Shown here in pieces: positions 23,801 to 34,011 of a stretch of DNA of 64,000 bases (its first letter is position 1; the number at the start of each line of letters is the position of its first letter). This DNA is from Hymenoscyphus infarciens (Eukaryota > Ascomycota > Leotiomycetes > Helotiales > Helotiaceae). The notes below the pieces were generated by a model that was not told the DNA's origin, searched no databases, and was given only the letters and a program-made list of their open reading frames with translations. The stretch spans positions 60,293 to 124,292 of the forward strand of contig LLCB01000167.1 of NCBI GenBank assembly GCA_001414345.1, read 5' to 3'. The position numbers were made by a program, and so were the translations under genes.

Positions 23801-23949
23801 CTTTCCTCGCCTAGCAGAACAATTAACAATGTCTCTCTCGACAGTCATCCATGCTGTGCTTCGAGCATACTGCAGTATTTTATCTCGATAATATTTCTGC
23901 CAACACCGGCATCAATCTTGGGCTGAGCAGCTGGTACTCCCGTTGCGGT
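20878..23949. other. Gene-poor DNA of ordinary composition
   Basis: No convincing gene. Open frames of 60-135 codons at 21825-23133 overlap on both strands, lack family motifs and lack splice-like structure. The tract includes a pure C run near 22938. Part of it could be long untranslated or decayed sequence linked to the C3H gene remnant that follows. Confidence 0.45.
23646..23680 (+). repeat. 10-bp minisatellite ACACACCCAC
   Basis: About three and a half head-to-tail copies of a 10-base C/A unit, giving a strongly strand-biased run. It lies upstream of the C3H remnant. It is not the TTAGGG-type telomere repeat used by most filamentous fungi. Confidence 0.85.
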
Positions 23950-23970
23950 TCAGTTCTCGACCCTATTCCA

Positions 23971-24615
23971 ACGAGGTGAGAGCTTCCAGGTTTTGGATCA
24001 TGGCCTGCCTTTGAAAATACAACTTTGCTGACTGCAATTTTAGTCACACATCGATTCAATTATTGCGCAATCTGCGAACTTCAGTCCACCTCCGCAACGC
24101 CGTGAGAAGATTTACTGCGTTTGCGACTCAGCTTGCGCTGACAAGCTTGGAAGATGGGTACTTTGATAAGTGGATCCATGAGGGTCCCATCTGTGTGTGC
24201 ATTCACACAGATGGGATGCAAATACAAGCACGAAATGCCCTCAGGCAAAGCCATCCAGATATCTCTCGGCCTGAACCATGGATATCCATCCTGGTATCGT
24301 CGTAATTTCTCGGTTCCAAGTAATCTCGGAAGCCCACCTGCAGCACGACAGAGCGCTTCCCCTCCGTCAGCTGGACGAATCAATGGTCCTTGGCACGGCA
24401 ATCGTAAGTCTCTAGATTCTTATCTGTTTCTTCAATATTGTGCTAATCCATGTATTGCAGGTTCTTCTTCGTTCAGTGTGATTGGAACTCCAGTCTCAGG
24501 CCAATTCTCCTTTAACCGTCGAGAGAGCATGCAAGCTGGCCACGCCCAGACTGTCGAAGAAGAAGACGACGAGCTGACCTACAATGGCCGTGGTCGCGCC
24601 AATACAAAGGCTTGA
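23971..24615 (+). pseudogene. C3H1 zinc-finger protein gene, probably inactivated
   Basis: The plus strand keeps the shape of a spliced gene: a probable intron ends in TTTTAG near 24042, and a clear 57-nt intron lies at 24404-24460 (GTAAGT, GCTAAT, TTGCAG). The exon between them encodes parts of a single CCCH finger. DKWIHEG at about 24165-24185 lies in one frame, with phenylalanine where the first cysteine is expected (YFDKW). CAFTQMGCKYKHEMP at about 24198-24242 lies in the next frame, followed by LGLNHGYPSWYRR. The last exon ends with an acidic tail (TVEEEDDELTYNGRG) at 24615. Proteins with this finger are RNA-binding C3H proteins of unknown role in filamentous fungi. The frame break inside the finger and the lost cysteine point to a pseudogene. 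A sequencing error could explain the frame but not the cysteine. Confidence 0.6.
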
Positions 24616-27558
24616 TTGCCAGTTTCAACTCGGCATTTTGGGGATACTGGAAGGTTGTTGCAAGCTTTGAGAGATCTAGCCGGTGTTGGGAACAAAATGG
24701 AGTCGTTGTAGTGGGGGCCTTTGTATTCTAGACTCTTTAATCTCGCCACTAGAGAGAATGTTAAGCATCACATAACAAGTACATTTTGCTGCGTATCTTT
24801 TCTTGAAAGGAGTAAAACCTCCACCACTCTGTGTATGATAATGATGTCAACAAGTAATTGATAGCAAGAGCCCAGAAATGTTTGTGATGCAATGGCGGCA
24901 TACTGTATAGGTTTTTGACTATCTTCCAGCACCTAGAAACGGTTTTCCAGCACTTTCTGGCATAACCTTCATCGCCAGTCTGGGCCAATGCTACAGAGTA
25001 AGCAATCAATATTGCTGCAAAGATTTATTCTGGAAATATTTTAGGTAGCTTAGCGGATCGTACCTAGGAGAAATTCACACTCCGTTCGACCTTTCAGCCA
25101 TAGATGTAGGGGCTATTCCCCCGACTCTTTTTGTGTACACGGCTTCCGCAAATTGTGTTTTCTTGCACCAATTGTCTGTTTCTGCCCGCACAAACTTACC
25201 GTTTCTGCCCAAAGTCTTAAGAGCCATGGGCTAGAGAAGTTTTCGCAAGCTCGCGCAAATATGCCATTGCTTCTTGGTCCTTGGAAACAACCACGCACAT
25301 CAATGACTTAACTGGAACTCCGCCATTTCCAACCGAGTTCTAAGTGCGCTTTTGTGTGCTCAAATCAGGCGCGTATGGCTTTCTTTTATTTTATCACTGG
25401 CATACTACCCTCTTTCCCCGAGACTTCCAAGCCCACTTTGCTGATCCCTTTTGAGTAGTGCAGACTACCAACATTCTCTGCGAATCCTCGAAGTCCTGTT
25501 CGAACTTGCAGCGAAACCCCCTTTCGAAACCGGAAGTCCAGCGCTCCTTGAGGTTGGCATTATAACACAAACAAAGCCTCGAGTAGAACGGTTCCTCCTC
25601 CATCCTCTTTCCTCGTCCGTCATCCGATTCCCCCTATCTCTCGGTCCTCCTCCCTCCTTTGTTCAAAGCCCTCTTGTAGAGGCTAAATCTGCCATTGCAG
25701 AACACAATACTCTCATATCACAAGCCTTGCTCGTTGCTACAAAAGGCTAACGTTCAAGGTTTACACTTGGTTTGGAGGTCCAGATTTGGGGTTGTAACTA
25801 CAATAATATACGTTCAGAGCGGATATGAAGGCCAAGTCCGGGGCAATTGGGGGAAGTGCATAGAAATCTAGCAAACGAATTGCACAACCTGTCAGCAGAT
25901 AGAAATAGATGAAATCGAGCAGGCTTTCGGGTTATGTAGCAAGCCTTCTGCATCTTGCTATAGCAGAAAAGCGATTTGCTCCACCATTCCGACAAGACAT
26001 GTTCTCTGCAGTGAGATAAACAAAACCAAGGAGTCCCGGGGTCAGCGGATGGCATATGATAGATTTTCAAGGGGTTTTTAGTTGCGGAACCCGACATCAA
26101 GCAGAACAGGTGAACCTTTTTGTGAAGTAGCAGGCCAGGTTGCTTTTGAGTAGGCACATGAAGGCAGGTTTGGGGGCACACTGAATTTTCCTGGAGAAGC
26201 TTTCAAGACACTAAATGGAGAGTCTTTGCATAGTAAAGAGTCCCTAGTCGTAATGGTAATACATGTCATAGCTCGTAAGCTCCAAGATGGATCTATTGCA
26301 ACAATCTGTTCCACAAACAGATTTTCCAGTATTCCCGCTAAGCATACGCTGATCCTTCTTATGTCCAGCATGATGATCTAAGTTAAGAGTGTAATATCAG
26401 TACGAGGCTCCATAACTCCAATCTTTTCTGACGCTCTATTCGTTGAATTTAGTTCCATTGCGTCTTTACAACTCTACAATATCCACACCAAAGAGCACAA
26501 AGCCCCTTAAATATCCACGGACTTCTACTTTCTGTAATACACTGGGTGTTTATCTTGATTCCATTCTGTCTGGTACACTACTAGGTAGTCTCCCAGAACA
26601 AGCTCTTGCACCTCATCTTCTCAGAATATCTCTGCCAATAATCCCTTGAATGATCCCAATAATATAATAGCCCGTATGGCTTCTTTCCCTCCAAAAGGTT
26701 CTCGGTTGGTTTCGAACCTTGTATACCACACTGCTTCCATATTGATGATGTGCTTCCAATGCTGCTGGTGCCAGCTCACGCTTCTTGACTAGTTTGATTG
26801 TTCCCTTCATTCAATCTTTCTGTGGAACCTCAATTTCATGTATTCGGTGCCGGGAGCGATTTGTGGAAGAGTTTTGGTTGAATCATGGTATTCGGTAACA
26901 GGGAGGAGTTTATAAATCGTCTTTGACTTTGAAATTATGCTTCGAATGCTGTTCACAGGGTCTGTTAGTGGCTTTCTGAAGAGGTGTAGAATCGGGCAGT
27001 GAGCACAAACTTAGAGTAGAGGTGCTTAACTTGAGATTCAAGAAAGGCTGAGAGCTGAGATGTCGCTATCGCCGGAGGGATCAGTTTTCACCCAACGAAG
27101 AAGCTCTTGTGGTTTTAGCTCCCAATTTCCCCCGTATGGTAGCATTCAACTCTGGCAAGGACTTTAGGAAGAGTGCCGTCGTTGTGCTTTTTCTCCTGCC
27201 CAGTTTACTCCAAATTCCTATCCATTGTAGCCAGTATTTAGAATTGTGATGTGCTAGTGCCGGTGTTCGCAAATCGTTGTCTCTTCTTATCAACGAGTCG
27301 GTCTGCTGAAGGGATACTGTCTCTTCATGAGCTTCTGATTTATTGTTACTCGTTGGCCGGACCATAGTAGGCATTCAGACGTCGGAGAATAGCTTCTATG
27401 GATTCGTTCTCTGCTTCGATTCTTTTGAGATTCTTCTTCGCGCGTAAGGTAGGAATGGTTCTTGAGGCGGGAGGGGTGATCGTTCAATCTCGCAGTACTA
27501 TTCAGAGAAAACTTCAGCGTTACTGGTCTGCTATTTGGAGGAGGCGAGGGGTGTTATC
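24616..27558. other. Gene-poor DNA of ordinary composition
   Basis: No gene can be supported. Short frames on the minus strand, such as 26810-26613 and 27374-27081, have a protein-like feel but no recognised motif and no consistent exon structure. They may be decayed coding sequence. Confidence 0.4.
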
Positions 27559-28329
27559 TTACAATTGAGTTTCTTCCTCTCTCTTCTTGGATTCCAAGGC
27601 GCCTTTTGAGGAATTGAAGGGACGGATCGCAGACAGCGCAAGCTTGTGACTAGATCGCAGTTTGTATAATGACAAATTCGCAACATCGCTCAATGAATAG
27701 AAGGTCCACGGCTTCGTCGCTTCTGGTGCGGTCCGTCCCCCTGAACCACTGAACCCTCTTAGAATGTAACCATTCGCAACTCGCTGCAAAAGAGCTCGAA
27801 CTAACCTTACCCACCGGTCACGAGAAAACCAATTAATTTTTCTGAGTTAAACAGTTACTTGGCCCCCAAACTCCTAACCACTTTTCAAAGTGCTTCTCGC
27901 ACTCCTGAGTTTTTAGAAACGCTTCAGGCCCCTTTAAGATCTCAAAAATACCGTCTTCTGTGACTGCTATCATGCGTCTGTTTATTTCGACTTTTCTCAT
28001 CGACTTTTGTTCATTGCTTGCTGCAATCGCTAGCTTTTTTATCACCCGCCTTTCTCAAGGGACTCCCCTCTTTGCTTCCTTGTTCATGCTCTGGATTGCC
28101 CCTTCCAATGCCACTTTGGTCCACACCGGCTGAGAGTTAATTGATATTACTGTAAAGTACTCACGTTTTTGAGAGCGTCTCCCTGATGAAACTTTTTGCA
28201 TGACCTGTAAAAACCCTTCCCCCATTGCCGAGTCGTCTCAGAAAGACTTTCGTACTTAGAATTGGAGCTCGTTACATGCTCGTTGACTTCTTTCTTGACC
28301 AATCCTGTTTGCTCCGTCCATCTTCCCAA
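27559..28329 (-). pseudogene. Unrecognised decayed gene
   Basis: An ATG at 28329 opens a charged, helix-like frame (MGRWTEQTGLVKKEVNEHV and following). A possible 35-nt intron at about 28165-28131 (GTGAGT to CTCAG) would join it to VWTKVALEGAIQSMNKEAKR. After a TGA in the same frame at about 28065 the sequence continues as KLAIAASNEQKSMRKVEINR down to a stop at 27833. A further open stretch covers 27789-27559. The reading is interrupted, so I call it a remnant. The pattern of a short helical N-terminal domain recalls fungal STAND-associated domains, but no motif proves it. Confidence 0.3.
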
Positions 28330-28916
28330 TATCTAGCTACCAAAAGATACTCAATTGCTTAGGAGAAGGGATGAGAAATAGGGGTATCTACGCGATAGTA
28401 ATAAGGACTTTATAAGAAGATACATGAACAAGAGTGGCAAGAAAAGACACCTAAGCTTTACTAACTGAGTCTTTTAATTGTGACTAGATTAATATCGAGT
28501 AGACTGATGTCAGCATCACATTGTTTACTCGCGTATTTACTTGGAAAACCGTAAGACACAACCTCGCATCTAATGAGCTTCTTGACATGTTTCCACTGCC
28601 TTGAACAGGGCGTTCTACCAAGACCACGGCCAGGCTAGTACTAAGTAGGTAGAATCATGCCGCGGTAGATTGTAGTACCTAGTCCCCGCCTCGCTTAACC
28701 AGGCTATCCACTACTTCTCAAAGAATTGACGTGGTTTTGCCTCCGAAGTCGTCCTCCCCCACGGATAAACTGTTCACCCGATCACACACCCGGCCACCGT
28801 GGAGCTCTTGTTTTTATATGACTGACCTTCCTCTTCCTCTTTGAAACTTCTTCAATCTCCAACAACCAAACATCCACAACGCAACCCATCGCAGCCGGTG
28901 CCATCATTCCGCAACG

Positions 28917-30490
28917 ATGCTAATGTGCGAAAAGCTTGATCGCAGCGGTACGAGTCGTCAACAAGCTGTTGCGTCCGCCGAGCAACGCGCTGATACAGAG
29001 ATGTCTCGCAATGCTGAAGCTTCAGACACCTCCATTCAACAACTCGACACCACCGAGGGGGCCTCTGCAGCCATCAAGGGCGATCAACAGATGGGTAAGT
29101 GTATCTTCTATGACCCTCCATAGGCCGAAAGCGTCTAGAACCGCTGCTAACAAGCTAGTTGTCGTCGTCGCATCAGGAGATTTCCTCAACGTCTCTTCGC
29201 AGGCCCAGGACACTGTCGAGCATAGTCATCTCGAGAGCAATGAGATCTCCGAGAGTAAGTCCACTGTCAATTACCCTCAATCTACTGTCATAAAACCAGA
29301 ACAGCAGCTAACAAGCTAGACGTCGCCGTCGCAGATCTGTCAGCTGATCACAACGAGATGGCGTTGGAGACCAGTACCTCAGACAGTCCAGGTCAAACAG
29401 GAGGTAAGAAGTCTGGAATTTCTTATGATATATGCAATGAGCTAACCAGTAGTCTAGCTATCATTAGAGAGTATGAAAGATTGATTGCTCTCTCCCGCGC
29501 ACAAGCTGCAATCCATCACAGTCTCACGCCGATCTTCATTCAATTCGCTCTCCTCCCCCTTGAATTGAAGCGTCGAGTTTGGAAATTTGCCGCTGAGGAA
29601 GGCGACCCAAACGTCATTGGAGTTGTCTACAGAAACATTACCCACCCTACGAACCCCAATATCGAAGTCATCCAGCTGCTTCCCGCCGGTCCACGGAATG
29701 CACTCCACGCCGTCTGTCAGGAATCTCGAGCTGCTCTCAATCTCGTTCAGACTCCATACCTTACGCAATTGGATATTACGAGTTTGGATGCCAACTATGG
29801 ACAACTGGTTAAGGACATGTTCGATCTCTCTGTCAGCGGCGGAGGCATAGTTTACCGCAATGATTTGAAGGACACCATCTTTATGAATCCCGCCGATTGG
29901 AACCACCTCAGAGTTGGCCGCCAATGGCGCGCATTTGGGCAACTTCGAGGCAATACCCTAGCCATTCCCTACACATTCTGGAAGCTTTTAGCCGACCGTA
30001 GCAAGGGAAAGCATTTTATGGATGAGTTGTTGAGTCAAGGAACGAAGACGGTTATTCTAGTGGTCGGAGAGCCCTCAATGTCTACTACACCAGACTCAGT
30101 GTTAATCACTCCAAGAAGAAGCCCACGCGTCGCTCTATCTCAGGATTTTTGGCGAAATGCCCACCAGTGCGACGCCCATTTGCCTGATGATTTTGTCAAT
30201 GAGCTGAGACAACATGCGAATGGAGCACGACTATGGGATCGTATTGAAGCAGAGACCTGGCGTAGGGTTGTGGAGATTCGGCAAGAGAAATATGATGCTC
30301 TCATTGCAAAAGGTGTGTTTTACAGCAATTCAAAGACGACTTGGGTACAAAAATGCTAATATTTTCCATAGGAGACACACCAGAAGTAGCCGCTGCTAAA
30401 CTTCACGTCGTTACTACCGTGAAATTTGCAGAATTGACTACGAGAACCGAGTTGGCTGCTAGGAATGAATTGAATTTGCTCTGGAACTAG
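28917..30490 (+). CDS. 2EXR-domain protein, five exons
   Basis: Exons are 28917-29094, 29159-29254, 29320-29403, 29458-30312 and 30372-30490. Introns are 64, 65, 54 and 59 nt with GTAAGT/GTAAGA/GTGTGT donors and CTAAC/CTAAT branch sites, and all joins are in phase. The product has 443 residues. Residues 1-119 are polar and probably disordered. The 2EXR domain follows, with FIQFALLPLELKRRVWKFAA opening it and ALHAVCQESRAALN a little later. The rest (for example DLKDTIFMNPADWNHLRV and ETWRRVVEIRQEKYDALIAK) has the usual look of long 2EXR proteins. The last exon is chosen because it restores a helical tail ending ELNLLWN; reading through intron 4 ends after 16 unrelated residues. 2EXR proteins are abundant in plant-associated ascomycetes and have no known activity. 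The third intron is a multiple of three without a stop, so retention would add 18 residues. Confidence 0.85.
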
Positions 30491-30699
30491 GAGTTTTACA
30501 TTGAAAGGTTAATAAGAGTTTACATAGCTGTGATAGAACATGAATGAATGAAGATTTCACAGCCTGCCTAGATTTGATGAACATTTTCATAATATTTTCA
30601 TAAAGTGACTTAGTAAATTTAACAGAAAAGTATATTAGAAATGGGATTTTTAAAAAAACTCATTATGTTAGAAGTTTTAGAATAATATAAAACTAAAAA

Positions 30700-31545
30700 C
30701 AAACTTATTATTAAAGTATTATAAAGAGTATTTCAGGTTTTAGTAGTACTCGAGTAAACTTTTATAAACTAATATAGTAGTTTAAATAGCTTAAATAAGA
30801 TAGATTCTAAAGTAAACTCCTTTATAGAAAATGTTTTAAATATTAAGTAGTTTATTTAGTATTATAGTAAGTCTATTTAAGCTAGTGTCTTATTCTAATA
30901 AGTTAGAGAAATACTACTTAATAATTACTATATAGATATCTTAATTTTTTAGTATATTTATAAGATTATTTAGAGAAAAGTTTTAATCTAAGTATTAAAG
31001 ATATCTCTTCTCTTTAGATAGACTTACTAAAGTAACCATTTCTAATAAATACTATTTAGAACTACTCTTTATTTATAAAAAAGTATTATTTGAATTTATC
31101 TAAGAAACTGAAATCTTTAGATATAGTTATTAAGAGATAGATTTCTATTAAGTTTTACTAGAATCTAAGAGTAAGTTATTTAGAAGAAGTATTTAACTCT
31201 ATTTAAGAAACTAGATTTTTCAAATAAACCTACTTAAGTTTAAATTTTTTATAGATATTATTCGAATCTAAGATTTATTAACTTAAAAGTAGTATTATAT
31301 CTTATTTAAGAAACTAAAACTTTTCAATAAACTTACTAAAAAAGAAAAAATATAGTGAATATTATTAAAGGTTTTACTCTAGTTACTTATTAGTATTACT
31401 TATTCTCTTTTAAGAAACTAAAAGCTTTAAATAGACTTACTAAGATACTAGTTTCTAATAAGTATCTAAGTTCTATTTATTAAAAACTATTATTTTATCT
31501 TATTCTAGAATTTAGAATCTTTTAATAAACTTACTTATTATTATC
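30700..31545 (+). repeat. Diverged tandem array, unit about 105 bp
   Basis: A block of the form AAGAAACTAAAACTTTTCAATAAACTTACTAA recurs near 31094, 31206, 31309, 31414 and 31510, about 96-112 bp apart, with weaker copies further left near 31015 and 30760. Copies differ by many C/T and G/A changes. The whole tract is AT-rich with no coding potential. Confidence 0.5.
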
Positions 31546-31837
31546 ACGAGACAAAGGTAGGTTAGACAAAGGATCACCTAATAATCCCTATCTTTTAAGC
31601 GAGAAGCATAGTATTTAAAGCCTTATACTCTCCTCTATAGTTCTAGGGAATTAAGCATCTATTTTAACTTCACTTTGCTTATCCTATACTCTCGATATAG
31701 CTTCTATAATCGCTATAATTATAAATAGTCTTTTTATTTAATATATATTTTTATTTATTCTTATAAATTAAGATACTAAGTAATAGTAAGTAAGTCTAGT
31801 TCCTTACTACTCTCTTTATCTTTCTCTCTTTTTTCTT

Positions 31838-32500
31838 TATAATAGTATAAACTATATACTACTAACGAAGAGATATATAGAAGTACGTTTAGTAGATTAT
31901 TATATATAAATTACTAGGCTTAAATACTTAGAAAATAAACAAATTAGTCTTATATAAAACAGAGAGAGGCAGAGTATATTTATATAGAAGTTTGAACTAT
32001 ATAAAGTCTATAACTAAAACTAGATAATAAACCTTAGCTACTATAAAAGTCTAAAGTGTAAATAAAATATAATCTTAGCTCTTCTAGCTACTATATCTCT
32101 CTTTCTTAAAAAAGACTTATTCTAAGTCTTTCTCTTATCGTTGTCGAAGCTAAATTAGAATATTATAAGAGTGTTATATTATTATATTATAATCGTTTAG
32201 CGAGATATTAGTTAGAGTCTAATTATAACCGATCTCGCTTATCGATACTTAATAAGTCTAAAGTTGAGGCTAGTAAGGTTTTTAACTTATTAAAATAAGC
32301 TACTATTTAGTGTTTTATTACTAAATAGTATTATATTATCTAATACTATCTCGTTTTCTCTCTAACTCGTAGTACTTTATAAGAGCTTGTTTTTATCTTC
32401 TAATTTCACTTTCTTTCTTTTAATACTATATAGCTAAGAATAGTTAGACTTTTAGTATATAGGCTTACTATAGTATTAATACTCTCTAGTAGCTAGAAAT
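31838..32500 (-). mobile_element. Truncated LTR-retroelement remnant
   Basis: The start at 31838 (TATAATAGTATAAACTATA) is the RIP-mutated form of the LTR start TGTAACGGCACGAAATATA seen at 43165. An LTR-like stretch of about 258 bp ends at 32095. It is followed by TCTCTCTTTCTTAAAAAAGACTTATTCTAAGTC, the counterpart of the polypurine-tract region next to the other two left LTRs (36795 and 43546). About 400 bp of internal sequence similar to 36800-37000 follows. No right LTR is found, and the hAT-like element at 32592 lies just beyond. Confidence 0.6.
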
Positions 32501-32591
32501 CGGTTTATAACTATTAGACGTTCGCTAGTAGATATAAACGTATAGAAAGTAGAGTAAATTGTTAGTAAAGATACGCTTTTAGAGTAGAGAA

Positions 32592-33331
32592 TAGTATAGT
32601 CGATAGTATTTAGAATATTATACTACTACGATATATTATTAGAAACCTACTTTAATATATACTATTTATACTATTTAAATCTTATAATATCTAATAATAT
32701 TATCTTTTATATTATTAGTATTTTAATAAATATTATAATAATATTATAGTATTACTAAGCTATAATATTTAAGCTTTTTACTCTACTTCTTTTCCTATTC
32801 TTATATTTTAGCTTTATATATATAATATAAAAAATATATAGCTAAATAGCTAGAATTATAGATCTATTTAAATAGAGTATTTTAAAAAAAGAATTATATA
32901 AATAGCTCTTAAATTAACCTAAATATTATAAGATTAAAGAGATAGTCTATACGAGATAAAAACATATCTAGAAATCTATTAATACTAAGTACTAATTCGA
33001 TAATAACAACGTTAGATTATTAGCTAGAATATAATAAACTAGTATATTAAGCTCTACTAAGTTTTACTCTTTAATTATATATAAAGATTAACTAAATTAA
33101 TAAAAAAAAAATATTTTAGTCTAATAAGTAAGTGATAAAAGAGTATAAAGAAAAAGTATAATAAAAAAGTAGGTTTTAGCGCTTACGAGTTATTAAAAGA
33201 TATACTATATAATTTTACGATATTACGATAGTATTATAGCGTATTGAGATATATACTACTAGGATATCATAATAATATATTAATCTAAAATACTATAGTA
33301 TTTTATTACGATAATACTATCGACTACACTA
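32592..33331. mobile_element. Non-autonomous hAT-like element, 740 bp
   Basis: The two ends are inverted copies of TAGT(A/G)TAGTCGATAGTATT (19 bp, one transition apart) at 32592-32610 and 33313-33331. Directly outside both ends stands the same 8-mer, GTAGAGAA (32584-32591 and 33332-33339). An 8-bp target duplication together with an end that starts TAGTG fits the hAT superfamily. The inside is AT-rich and has no transposase frame, so the element is either a deletion derivative or mutated beyond reading. Confidence 0.8.
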
Positions 33332-33594
33332 GTAGAGAAGGTTCGAAGCAAAACTAGATAATTTGACCGAAGTGCTAGTATCGACTAGCTTAGTCGTTTT
33401 AGTTAATTTAACGTTTTAGTATTACTTCTTCTCTAGAGCTAATAGCTCTTTGAAGCTAATAACGTAAACTAGTTAGATAAATGTTTAAAGTTATTTTAAA
33501 GTTAATTATTTATTATTTAGTCAAAGATTAATAGAAAAGAAAAGTATTAGTAAAAAACTAGAAACTTTGATAAAGTCTTTAATCTTCTATATAA

Positions 33595-34011
33595 TAATCG
33601 AAAGAAAACGTTCGATAGAGAATATAAAGTTCGTCTATAGTTATTTAAAGTCTCTTCGATAATCGAGAGAAAACGTTCGATAGAGGATATAAAGTTCGTC
33701 TATAGTTATTTAAAGTCTCTTTAGTAATCGAGAGAAAACGTTCGATAGAGGATATAAAGTTCGTCTATAGTTATTTAAAGTCTCTTCGATAATCGAGAGA
33801 AAACGTTCGATAGAGAATATAAAGTTCGTCTATAGTTATTTAAAGTCTCTTTAATAATCGAGAGAAAACGTTCGATAGAGAATATAAAGTTCGTCTATAG
33901 TTATTTAAAGTCTCTTTAATAATCGAGAGAAAACGTTCGATAGAGAATATAAAGTTCGTCTATAGTTATTTAAAGTCTCTTTAATAATCGAGAGAAAACG
34001 TTCGAAAGAGG
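33595..34011 (+). repeat. 65-bp tandem array, about 6.4 copies
   Basis: The anchor ACGTTCGATAGAG recurs at exactly 65-bp spacing (33611, 33676, 33741, 33806, 33871, 33936; a final copy at 34001 reads TTCGAAAGAG). Units differ almost only by transitions, such as CTTCGATAATCG/CTTTAATAATCG/CTTTAGTAATCG and GAGGATAT/GAGAATAT. The unit keeps about five CpG sites, unusual in this AT-rich zone. The array stops at a sharp border to a short tract of more ordinary composition (34011-34600). Confidence 0.95.

Noticed and set aside
33595..34011. 65-bp array considered as a CRISPR
   Set aside because: Units are repeats from end to end with no unique spacers, and the host is a fungus.
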